A stretch of DNA of 64,000 nt from Yoonia vestfoldensis (lineage in GTDB: Bacteria > Pseudomonadota > Alphaproteobacteria > Rhodobacterales > Rhodobacteraceae). Numbering within the stretch: position 1 is the stretch's first letter; each line of letters opens with the position of its first letter. A program made the position numbers and the translations under genes. The notes under the pieces are model-generated. The model saw only the letters and a program-made list of their open reading frames with translations, was not told the origin of the DNA and made no database searches. Location of the stretch: contig NZ_CP021431.1 of assembly GCF_002158905.1 (NCBI RefSeq), positions 2,232,001 to 2,296,000 on the forward strand, in the 5' to 3' direction. Shown piece by piece: positions 42,062 to 49,518 of the stretch.

Positions 42062-42453
42062 TGTCCCAAACTTTTTGGAAATCACTCCTCAAATCACTTA
42101 TCGGCAATGTCACGAGAGCGCGCAGCGCGGCAGTGCATTGGCGATACCGCTTTTTCCAAACAAGTTGGATTTCACACCTCTTTGTCGCCTCGCTGGCGCT
42201 ATTCCTGCTGATTGCCGAACCCGCCCTCGCCCAGAGCATTGATCTCTCCCCGATCCAGAGCCTGTTGCAGGGCATCGTCGATGCGCTGACCGGCCCACTT
42301 GGCGTTGTCATCGCGACGCTTGCCGTTCTCGGGGTCTTTCTCAGCTGGTTCTTCAACATCATCGATCTGCGCCAGGCGCTCTGGGTCCTCGTGGGCATCG
42401 CTGGTGTTGCCGCCGCCCCCACCATCGTTGCCGCGGTCTTTGCCGGTGGCTGA
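42058..42453 (+). CDS. virB2: VirB2/TrbC-family T4SS pilin
   Basis: 131 residues (ATG 42058 or 42061). A long cationic leader ends in LFLLIAEPALAQS, a signal-peptidase site; the mature part has two hydrophobic helices (LTGPLGVVIATLAVLGVFLSWF and ALWVLVGIAGVAAAPTIVAAVF) separated by a short polar turn, as in VirB2/TrbC pilins. The major subunit of the conjugative pilus. It overlaps the transglycosylase stop and is followed by virB3 in GTGA-like overlap. Confidence 0.85.
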   Translation: MMSQTFWKSLLKSLIGNVTRARSAAVHWRYRFFQTSWISHLFVASLALFLLIAEPALAQSIDLSPIQSLLQGIVDALTGPLGVVIATLAVLGVFLSWFFNIIDLRQALWVLVGIAGVAAAPTIVAAVFAGG

Positions 42454-42724
42454 GCGCTCGCCTCTCTTTCTCGGCCTCGTGCGCCCGCCGAAGCTTCTGG
42501 GCCTGCCCATCATGTATGCGATGGTCTGGCTTTTCGGCTCGGTGCTCTTGTTCGTCTGGGTCCAGCATATCGCGGTGCTGGGCGTGGCCGCCCTTCTCTA
42601 TCCGGTGCTGTGGAAGGCCGCAGATTGGGACCCGCGCTTCATCGACGTGATGATGACGGCCCTGCAGGAGACACCGCCCACGCGCAACAGGTCCATTCAT
42701 GGCGGGGACAGCTATGCCCCGTGA
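42446..42724 (+). CDS. virB3: VirB3-family T4SS protein
   Basis: 92 residues from GTG at 42446 (overlapping the virB2 stop). SPLFLGLVRPPKLLGLPIMYAM and the membrane pair VWLFGSVLLFVWVQHIAVLGVAALLYPVLW followed by AADWDPRFIDVMM are the VirB3/TrbD pattern. An inner-membrane partner of VirB4 in pilus assembly. The frame extends upstream to 42299 but that part is out of frame with virB2 codons. Overlaps the virB4 stub. Confidence 0.85.
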   Translation: MAERSPLFLGLVRPPKLLGLPIMYAMVWLFGSVLLFVWVQHIAVLGVAALLYPVLWKAADWDPRFIDVMMTALQETPPTRNRSIHGGDSYAP

Positions 42725-43491
42725 TGACGCCCGTGATGCTGCGCTCGATGCCCGCACAATGACGCCAGACTGGTATGCGCGCGAGACCCGCCTCGCGCAT
42801 ATGCTGCCCTATGTGAGCCTCGTCGACGACCAGACCGTGCGGACCCGGGTGAACGAACTCTTCCGCTGCATCCGGCTCGAGGGCAGCATATGCCACGGGC
42901 TTGCACCAAGGTTGCGTGCAACCTTGATCCACGCGGGATCAATGCGGCGCACCCCTGCGGCGGTGGCAAAGACGATCGGCCAGGCACCGCATCAAGGGAT
43001 TTCTCGAACCGCTTGTCCGCCGCTGCAGCTTCTTTCAAGAGCGCGTCGAAATTGTCAGGTGGGTTGCCATCTTCCAGCATCCCTTTGAACGTCGCATAGG
43101 CATCCGTCTTGCTGCCATAGGCGCGCAGGGTCTTGTCGTCGTTCACCCAGGCCACCACGATGACCTTCGCATCGCTGTTGAACCGGTAGAACAACCGATA
43201 CTGCTGGAAGAATTTCGCCCGAAGCCAGTGCTTGCGGTGATCGCCGAGCGTGCCGCCTTGCCGGAAGGCGGCGGCACCCGGATCTGCCGGTATGGCCTCG
43301 GTGACCAGCTTGAAGATGGCGGCCAGCCGTTTCGTCGGGTTTTTCTTACGCCAGGTCTTAGGATCGCGTGCCTTACGCGCCTCGACCTCTTCAATCAGCC
43401 CTTCGAGCTGATCCAGAAAGAGCGGATGCGCATAAATCGACCATCCGTTTACGACAAGGGGCGCTTGGGCGGGCACGCTATCGCCGCTCAT
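42712..43491 (-). CDS. yhaV: YhaV-type toxin (RelE-like RNase) with run-on C terminus
   Basis: 259 codons. Residues 1-155 match YhaV well: VNGWSIYAHPLFLDQLEGLI, ADPGAAAFRQGGTLG, FFQQYRLFYRFNSDAKVIVVAWVNDDKTLRAYGSKTDAY, GNPPDNFDALL. YhaV is a ribosome-dependent RNase of type II toxin-antitoxin systems, normally about 155 residues. Here the frame runs on for about 95 residues antisense to the virB4 stub, because the original stop was lost at the junction. ATGA overlap with the antitoxin gene. Whether the extended protein is toxic is unknown. Confidence 0.8.
   Translation of the reverse strand: MSGDSVPAQAPLVVNGWSIYAHPLFLDQLEGLIEEVEARKARDPKTWRKKNPTKRLAAIFKLVTEAIPADPGAAAFRQGGTLGDHRKHWLRAKFFQQYRLFYRFNSDAKVIVVAWVNDDKTLRAYGSKTDAYATFKGMLEDGNPPDNFDALLKEAAAADKRFEKSLDAVPGRSSLPPPQGCAALIPRGSRLHATLVQARGICCPRAGCSGRVRSPGSARSGRRRGSHRAAYARGGSRAHTSLASLCGHRAQHHGRHHGA
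42714..42887 (+). pseudogene. virB4: N-terminal stub of virB4
   Basis: About 58 codons, MPRDDARDAALDAR to HMLPYVSLVDDQTVRTR and NELFRCIRLEGS, the known start of VirB4/TrbE ATPases (usually about 800 residues). The homology ends near 42887, where the sequence changes to the end of the oppositely oriented toxin gene. The frame continues nonsensically to 43088. All later T4SS genes are missing, so no mating apparatus can be made from this locus. Confidence 0.75.
42907..42942. repeat. two adjoining palindromes at the virB4/yhaV breakpoint
   Basis: CAAGGTTGC-GT-GCAACCTTG (42907-42926) is a perfect 9-bp-arm palindrome, and TTGATCC-ACGCG-GGATCAA (42924-42942) a perfect 7-bp-arm palindrome sharing its edge. 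They sit within 20-55 bp of where virB4 homology stops. Could be a recombination site, a mobile-element end or a bidirectional terminator. Confidence 0.7.
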
Positions 43492-43814
43492 TCATCCTCG
43501 AGCGATAGCGGCGCATCGAGATCGACGTCAACGTCTCCGACCAGTGCTGCAAGACGGTCATGCAAAGCCCCATCGAACGCCCGAATGCGGTCCGGATGCG
43601 CCTTGATATCGGCCTCGACAAAATCGAGAAAAGCGCCGAGCACGGGATCTTCCTCGTCGCTGCGCACGGGCTCGATATAGACCCTGCCACTCGGCTCGGT
43701 GCAGTAACGAATCTGGTCGCCCTTGCCCAGCTTGAGCTGTTTGCGCACACCCGCCGGCACGGTCGTCTGATACCGATCCGTGAGTTTCGAGACATCTTGT
43801 GCGAGGGCTGTCAT
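43488..43814 (-). CDS. prlF: PrlF/SohA-type antitoxin (AbrB-like)
   Basis: 108 residues. LTDRYQTTVPAGVRKQLKLGKGDQIRYC is the swapped-hairpin AbrB DNA-binding fold; the acidic C terminus (DVDVDLDAPLSLEDE) is the toxin-binding tail. The start at 43814 has AGGAGA upstream; the frame extends to 43871. PrlF neutralises YhaV and represses its own operon. Precedes yhaV with 4-bp overlap, the normal order. The pair would favour retention of the inner element. Confidence 0.87.
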   Translation of the reverse strand: MTALAQDVSKLTDRYQTTVPAGVRKQLKLGKGDQIRYCTEPSGRVYIEPVRSDEEDPVLGAFLDFVEADIKAHPDRIRAFDGALHDRLAALVGDVDVDLDAPLSLEDE

Positions 43815-44050
43815 GGCAGTCTCCTGAAAGAAAAGGGTCTTTGCTGCCGGCGATAGGTAATGCATTTGCATTGCCTTGTCAAGACAAGCCGCAGCATCTG
43901 CTGTCGCCGGGCAGGTCGATGAACCGTCCGGCGCAGGACCTAATTTCGCCCCGCCAGGAACTCCGCCAGCACCGGGCTAGCCGCACCTTTCGCGGAGCTG
44001 AGCAGCTCCGAGCCCGCAAGCGAGGCCTTCGACAGGCGTACGAGCCCACG

Positions 44051-44995
44051 GGAGTGGGCAAAACTTGGGGGTTAACCTGCCATCGAGAACGTTCGCCCTT
44101 ACGACTGCTACGTGGTGGGCACCTTTGGGTGACCATCGAATGCGTCGACGTTTTCCCATGCGTTTGTTACCAATGTCTTCCACGCACCTTCTGCGCGAGA
44201 TGAGGAGACGGCAAGTCCGTTGCGGTATCGTCGGCCATAGTCAGTCAGACTGTCCATGTTGTTTGCCAGATAGGTGTAGAGTTCCCGGCAACGCGCTTAT
44301 ACGCGGATGACTGCGTCGCGCACTTCACGATCATCTTTGCAAAGTCGATCGCAATCGGTGAGCAGCCATTAAAGGTCTGTTGTGGCAGCTCGAGCTTTTT
44401 CATGCCACAGATACCATCGCAACCGCTCTGCGGGGCGTTCAAACAACTCTGGGATGCCCGGGAAGTTCTTGGCTTGCACCAGCCCTATTACGGCGTTCTC
44501 AACATGCTTGACCCGCACCGAGATGTGCCACCAATCATGGATGTGGCGAGCCGGCCCGCCGACGGCGAGGCGCACAAGATTGGGCAAGGCAGGTTCTCCA
44601 TCCGAAATCACAGTAACTGGGCTATCGCCATTCCAGCCAATTGCTTTTAGGTCATGCCGTAGTTGCCTGGATGGCGATTGAGCCGCCTGCTGTACAAGCC
44701 CGAAGCGACGGCACATTTGCGCGCTCTCGACTTTACCAACCACAACATCAAGATGCCGCTTCTGGTACTCTGGTCTACACCGAATATGCGCACCGTCCAG
44801 AAAGACCGTCACCGGAGCTACGCTGTTACCTGCTGACGAGACAGCCGGTGCCACATACCCACTGTCGATGATTTCCTCGGCGGTCTTGCCGAGACGATTT
44901 CGGACCGAGGTGTTTGTCTGCTTTGGACATGGCATAAATGTTTCCATGATATGCGCGGCCTCTCTAAACGAATGCCCCCAGGTTTTGCCCACTCC
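44051..44995. mobile_element. IS relic with 21-bp inverted ends (one mismatch)
   Basis: GGAGTGGGCAAAACTTGGGG plus G at 44051-44071 is repeated in inverted form at 44975-44995 with one difference. Between them is a broken ISKra4-like transposase gene. No flanking target duplication was seen. The enclosed coding part lacks the N-terminal third of the family. 43875-44050 and the last 180 bp inside the left end carry no supported gene. Confidence 0.6.
44250..44992 (-). pseudogene. ISKra4-family-like transposase, truncated and frameshifted
   Basis: First frame 44992-44369: FREAAHIMETFMPCPKQTN, VTVFLDGAHIRCRPEYQKRH, VTVISDGEPALPNLVRLAVG, HIHDWWHISVRVKHVENAV and ERLRWYLWHEK match the mid-to-late part of ISKra4-type DDE transposases. 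A one-base shift near 44400 moves the rest (LELPQQTFNGCSPIAIDFAKM, VKCATQSSAYKRVAGN) into another frame down to about 44250. The N-terminal part is absent. Not functional. Confidence 0.65.
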
Positions 44996-45002
44996 CCGCA
45001 GG

Positions 45003-45083
45003 CAACATCACGATCGAGCGCGAGGCGCTCACCATCGACAATCTTGCCCAGGCGATGGACGTAAAAATGCGGGCGGCGTTGTG
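45003..45083 (+). pseudogene. 3' remnant of an unidentified gene
   Basis: Directly outside the IS end, the frame NITIEREALTIDNLAQAMD-VKMRAAL stops at 45083 (TGA). It reads like a genuine protein C terminus, cut by the IS relic. The family could not be named. The 59 bp to the LysR gene stop hold nothing further. Confidence 0.3.
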
Positions 45084-45142
45084 ATCGTCCAGGCCGAACG
45101 GATCGCGCGCGCGAAATCCCTATCACGTTCCCATGTTGATGC

Positions 45143-46006
45143 TCAAAGGTGGTTCGCGGACAATTTTGCAAAAAAGGCTTCGATGCCGTCCATGCGTCGC
45201 GAAATGGGACGCCAGATCAGTGTGACATCCAGCGATAAGGGGTCATTGTTGAACAACACGCGTGGCCCGGAGCATGCCGACTTGATATTTGACGGCAAGA
45301 TAGCCACGCCCACATCTGCGGAGGCTAGGGCCAAAATCGCTAAAGAAGAATGACCTTCATACACAATATTTGGCCGCTGGCCCATCAATTGAAAAGCCCC
45401 GTCAACAATTTTCCTGGATTGGAAATCAGGCGTAAAAAGCAGCAAATTTTCTTCAGACAACTCTGAGAGGTTGATGTGTTCCTTTGCCGATTTATCCCAT
45501 CGCGGTGATCCATACGCGTGGAGGTGCAACGGGCTAAGTCGTTTGCTTTGAAGTCCGGATTCAAAGGTCGGGATTGATGAAATGCCACAATCGCAGACGT
45601 CCTGGCGCACGAGGTCTTCGATATCTGCGCCCCCCGCCTCGATCAGCGACAATGCAACACCCGACGCGGCGAGATCGGGGATCAAAGGCGCAATTGTCGC
45701 AGCGATGGTCTGCGGTGTCGCAGCGACGCGCAGCTTGATTGGCAAGTTTTTCTCCGGGTTGGCTGCTTGCCTGAACCTCTCGACAGCATCGACAACCGCT
45801 TCGGCGTGGGGAACCAGTCTCAAAGCCAGTTCTGTGGGTTCTATACCCCTGCCTTTCGGTACAAAAAGTTTGACGTCCAGTTCTTCTTCAAGGCTTTGAA
45901 TGCGGCGCGACGTTGCGGATTGCGTCAGGTTCAAACGGGCGGCTGACTTACTGATCCCGCCGAGCCTCAGAACCGACAGATAGGTCTCAAAATACCGATG
46001 GTCCAT
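45143..46006 (-). CDS. LysR-family transcriptional regulator
   Basis: 287 residues. The N-terminal winged helix MDHRYFETYLSVLRLGGISKSAARLNLTQSATSRRIQSLEEELDVKLF is canonical; the C-terminal part is the periplasmic-binding-like effector domain (LRVAATPQTIAATIAPLI, VGVAILPSN). Divergent from the island's catabolic operon with 89 bp between starts, so it very likely activates that operon in response to the substrate or an intermediate. Codon use is less GC-biased than in host genes. Confidence 0.88.
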   Translation of the reverse strand: MDHRYFETYLSVLRLGGISKSAARLNLTQSATSRRIQSLEEELDVKLFVPKGRGIEPTELALRLVPHAEAVVDAVERFRQAANPEKNLPIKLRVAATPQTIAATIAPLIPDLAASGVALSLIEAGGADIEDLVRQDVCDCGISSIPTFESGLQSKRLSPLHLHAYGSPRWDKSAKEHINLSELSEENLLLFTPDFQSRKIVDGAFQLMGQRPNIVYEGHSSLAILALASADVGVAILPSNIKSACSGPRVLFNNDPLSLDVTLIWRPISRRMDGIEAFFAKLSANHL

Positions 46007-46024
46007 TGATGCGTCTCCTGCATG

Positions 46025-46042
46025 AGTATTATCAGTATTATG
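46025..46042. promoter_or_regulatory. 9-bp direct repeat AGTATTAT[C/G] in the LysR/operon gap
   Basis: AGTATTATC (46025-46033) and AGTATTATG (46034-46042) are adjacent. The rest of the gap is AT-rich (TTATACAATTATAT). It is a good place for LysR-type binding and the -35/-10 of the catabolic operon, but no exact T-N11-A site could be singled out. Confidence 0.35.
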
Positions 46043-46095
46043 CGTTATACAATTATATGAGACTCTGCAATAATGCCCATAATTTGGGAGCCGTC

Positions 46096-47469
46096 ATGCA
46101 AGATATTTTTCACACAACCATTACAGCGTCTGATGCGGCCACCGCTTCCGCTTGGAATGCGACCATTGAAAGCTATTTGGATTTCAGCGGTTCACCCGTG
46201 AAAAAGATGCAAGAGATCTCTGATCCAGCATTTCTGCGCGGGCCTGTGTTTTGCGCAGCTATGAAGCTGCTGAGCGGGGTGGATCCGAGAGGGTCGTCAA
46301 TCACGCAAGATGTTACCGCCATGCGCAAAGCCGTCGCAGGGTCTACGCCCACTGAAAAGCAACACGCCGCTGCGATTGAGCATATGTTGCAGGGCGAATT
46401 CAGTGCTGCCGCCCGAACATGGGATGCAGTTCTGGCGGATGACCCGAATGATATATTGGCGCACAAGTGCGCCCATGAAACTTGGTTTTTGGTCGGCGAC
46501 ACAGTGTCCATGCGCGCCGGGTCAACAGCTGCGATCGAGCGTTTGACGGCGGATGACCCTGCCTTTGCGATTGCGGCCGCACAGCACGGGTTCGCATTGG
46601 AAGAAACCGGCGATTACGCCGCCGCAGAGAGTTGGGGACGGCTGGCCCTGGACATGCGTCCCAGCGATTGTTGGGCATTGCATTGTTTGGCACACGTTTA
46701 TGAAACGCAAAACCGTCACCATGATGCACTGGCATTGTTCGATGCCAAAAAGCCGTTCTGGACAAACCAAAACCTGCTGAACGCGCATATCTGGTGGCAT
46801 CTGGCGCTGCGCCAGATCGAAGTCGGGGATTTCACGGATTCCCTTGGCATATTTGACACGGCGCTGTCGGAAGTGCCTGCGTCAGACCGGTTTCGTTTAA
46901 CGGATGGAACATCCCTGCTGTGGCGGCTTGAACTTGCCGGTGTCGATGTCGGAGACCGCTGGCGTCTGATGGCCGAAAAATGGGCCAGGAATGCTGAATT
47001 GCACACAAACGCCTTCCTCGACCTTCACGCCGCCTTGGCGTTTTCTAGATGTCCGGACTCACCCGCCGCAGAAGTGTTCTTTGACAGCCTGTCAGCCAGC
47101 TTTGACGGTGATACCAGTGAAAATGCCCAGACCTTTCAAACTGTCGTAAAACCTCTGGCGCAGGCCTTTGCGCAGTTTCGCAGTAACACATTGGCGGCAA
47201 GTGCGCAGATCGAAGCACTGCTACCGCAGCTGCACCGGATCGGCGGATCAATCGTGCAGCGCGAGATTGTCGAGCGCAGTTATAGTTCCGCTTTGCTGGC
47301 GACAGGTCAGGCCGCCAAGGCGGAGGGCTGGCTTGCGCCAAAGCTGGATCAACATCCCAACACGCCGTGGGTACTGCGCGCATCCGCGGATGCGGCGGCG
47401 GCACAGGGCAATCTCGCCCGTGAAACCTTGCTGCGTCGGCGCAGCGATCTGATGTTTGCGGAATTCTGA
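46096..47469 (+). CDS. TPR-repeat protein (TTC38-like)
   Basis: 457 residues. Helical repeats typical of tetratricopeptide proteins: ALEETGDYAAAESWGRLALDMRPSDCWALHCLAHVYE, HHDALALFDAKKP, NLLNAHIWWHLALRQIEVGDFTDSLGIFD. This resembles the TTC38 group found beside amino-acid and nitrile-degrading gene sets. The start at 46096 has GGAG five bases upstream; the frame is open from 46006. First gene of the catabolic operon, ending in ATGA-type overlap with the CoA transferase. Its job is unclear, perhaps as a scaffold. Confidence 0.75.
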   Translation: MQDIFHTTITASDAATASAWNATIESYLDFSGSPVKKMQEISDPAFLRGPVFCAAMKLLSGVDPRGSSITQDVTAMRKAVAGSTPTEKQHAAAIEHMLQGEFSAAARTWDAVLADDPNDILAHKCAHETWFLVGDTVSMRAGSTAAIERLTADDPAFAIAAAQHGFALEETGDYAAAESWGRLALDMRPSDCWALHCLAHVYETQNRHHDALALFDAKKPFWTNQNLLNAHIWWHLALRQIEVGDFTDSLGIFDTALSEVPASDRFRLTDGTSLLWRLELAGVDVGDRWRLMAEKWARNAELHTNAFLDLHAALAFSRCPDSPAAEVFFDSLSASFDGDTSENAQTFQTVVKPLAQAFAQFRSNTLAASAQIEALLPQLHRIGGSIVQREIVERSYSSALLATGQAAKAEGWLAPKLDQHPNTPWVLRASADAAAAQGNLARETLLRRRSDLMFAEF

Positions 47470-48653
47470 TGCGCCCCTTGGATGGCATAAAGGTACTGGA
47501 TATCGCCACGCTGGTGGCAGGCCCCTATGCCGCGTCCTCGCTGGCCGAATTCGGGGCCGATGTGATCAAGATCGAAAAGCCCGGCACCGGCGATACGCTG
47601 CGTGGTTTGGGCACAAAAAGCCCGACAGGTGACACCTATTGGTGGCTGTCTGACGGGCGCAACAAGAAAAGCGTCGAATTGGATTTGCGCACCCCTGACG
47701 GCGTGGCCATCTTTCGCGAAATGGCCAAAGATGCCGATGTCGTCATTGAAAACTTTCGCCCCGGCACTTTGGCTAAATGGGGGCTCAGCTTTGAAAGTTT
47801 GCGCGCCGACAATCCGGGACTGATCATGCTGTCGATCACCGGATTCGGGCAGGATGGCCCAAAGGCCCAACGCGCAGGACTTGCCCGAATTGCCGAAGGA
47901 ATGGTCGGATTTACGCATTTAACGGGTGAGCCGGACGGAGCTCCATTGTTGTCAGGTGCCTCTGCCTTGGCTGACTATATAAGCGGCACGTTCGGGGCCT
48001 ACGGCCTGACGCTCGCGCTTTTGGCGCGGACCAAGACTGGCAAAGGTCAGCACGTTGATGTGGCCCTCTATGAGGGCATTCTGCGGTATTTGGACGAATT
48101 GGCCCCGGTTTACAGCCACACTGGCGTCGGACGTGACAGGATGGGATCGCAGACGCATAGGTCCGTGCCACATGCATCCTACCCTTGTGCGGATGGCCGG
48201 TGGATCGCAATCGCCTGTACCAACGATGCCCTCTTTGCGCGGTTAGCCAAAGCCATGAACCGCATGGATATCTTGGATGACCCCAAATTTGCGACCAATG
48301 CAGCACGGATTGCCCACCGCGGGGAGATCAACGGCATTGTGGAGGATTGGACAAGGAGCCTGCCCTGTGCCGAGGTGGAAGCGCTTTGCAGCGCCCAGTC
48401 GGTGCCCTGCGGTGCCATCAACGACATCGCACGGGTCGTCAGTGACCCACAGATCAAACACCGCAAATCTTTGGTGGACGTCCCGCACGAAACCTTGGGC
48501 TCCCTTCTCGTCCCCAATGTGTTTCCATGCCTTAGCGAAACGCCCGGACGGATTGACCATCTAGGGCCAGCGCTTGGCGCACACAATTATATGAAACCAG
48601 ATCCGAACAAATCGGACATACCCCAACCAACAGAAAGGAAGACCAATGTGTGA
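47469..48653 (+). CDS. CaiB/BaiF-family (class III) CoA transferase
   Basis: 394 residues. LDIATLVAGPYAASSLAEFGADVIKIEKPGTGDT, the YWWLSDGRNKKSVELDL block and DVVIENFRPGTLAKWGL are the class III motifs; MLSITGFGQDGPKAQRAG holds the region of the family's catalytic Asp. It moves CoA from one acyl-CoA to a free acid. In this operon it would activate the acid made by the aldehyde dehydrogenase, for example isobutyrate. Ends overlapping the cyclase start by 8 bp. Confidence 0.87.
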   Translation: MRPLDGIKVLDIATLVAGPYAASSLAEFGADVIKIEKPGTGDTLRGLGTKSPTGDTYWWLSDGRNKKSVELDLRTPDGVAIFREMAKDADVVIENFRPGTLAKWGLSFESLRADNPGLIMLSITGFGQDGPKAQRAGLARIAEGMVGFTHLTGEPDGAPLLSGASALADYISGTFGAYGLTLALLARTKTGKGQHVDVALYEGILRYLDELAPVYSHTGVGRDRMGSQTHRSVPHASYPCADGRWIAIACTNDALFARLAKAMNRMDILDDPKFATNAARIAHRGEINGIVEDWTRSLPCAEVEALCSAQSVPCGAINDIARVVSDPQIKHRKSLVDVPHETLGSLLVPNVFPCLSETPGRIDHLGPALGAHNYMKPDPNKSDIPQPTERKTNV

Positions 48654-49459
48654 TATTTGCGTAATGAATGCGGTAAAGGACAAGATGCTGTCCCGCCGTA
48701 ACTTTTTTTAAGGCCAGTGCGGCTGCGGGCGTTGCGGCGACCGCTGGTGCGGCCATCGGGACGCCCGCGATGGCAGCGGGTCACGGGACGGTCGAGGACA
48801 TGACCCATACCCTCCATGAGGACTTTCCGACCTATTTCGGCGAGAGTCAGTTTTCACGCGAACAGCTTTTCAACTATGCTGAACACTCCTTCAATCTCTT
48901 CCGGCTTACGGTGAACGAACACACCGGCACCCATATTGACGCGCCATTGCACTTCTCTGAGGATGGTATGTCGGTTGATGAAATTCCGGTCTCCAGCCTT
49001 ATCGCACCGCTGTGTGTGGTGGATATCGCCGCGCGCGCGGCCGACAACGTGGACACGCAAGTGACCCCAGATGACATACAGGCATGGATCGACGCCAATG
49101 GGGACATCCCCGATGGGGCCTGTGTTGCCATGCACTCAGGCTGGGCTTCCAAGGTCAACACGGATGGCTTCCGCAACTTTGACGGCGAAGCGCAGCACTA
49201 TCCGGGCTTCCACATCGAGGCCACGCAGATGCTGCTTGAAACCGGGGCGCAGTCCATTGCGGTCGATACGCTATCGCTCGATTTTGGGATGTCAGGGGAT
49301 TTTGCAACCCATTATGCGTGGCTACCGTCGGGCCGTTTCGGCATCGAATGTCTCGCAAATCTCGACAAGGTGCCTGCAGCGGGTGCCACGCTAATCGTAG
49401 GCGCGCCAAAGCACAGGGGCGGCACCGGTGGTCCTGCCCGCATCTTTGCGATGATCTGA
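48646..49459 (+). pseudogene. TAT-exported cyclase (kynurenine formamidase-like), frameshift in a T7 run
   Basis: ATG 48646 opens MCDICVMNAVKDKMLSRRNF and meets TAA directly after seven Ts (about 48704-48710). With six Ts the frame would read SRRNFFKASAAAGVAAT, a twin-arginine signal, then the cyclase from HGTVEDMTHTLHEDFPTYF to 49459. The metal motif EHTGTHIDAPLHF and the later HSGW, PGFHIEA and TLSLDFG fit cyclase/formamidase hydrolases with a Zn site, acting in the periplasm. The rest is intact, so slippage or a sequencing error is as likely as true loss. Confidence 0.8.
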
Positions 49460-49518
49460 AAAACATCAGCATGGGGAGCAAGACAGGCCCCCCATGCAAC
49501 CCACACAAGAGGATTGAA

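Noticed and set aside
43799..44203. Plus-strand frame MNRPAQDLISPRQELRQ... next to the antitoxin
   Set aside because: No ribosome-binding site or domain and it runs into the IS end; the VGKTWG piece it shares with the transposase comes from the inverted repeat.
44868..45353. 161-codon plus-strand frame over the IS right end and LysR tail
   Set aside because: Composite of antisense transposase, remnant and antisense LysR; only the short 45003-45083 frame looks like a real protein end.
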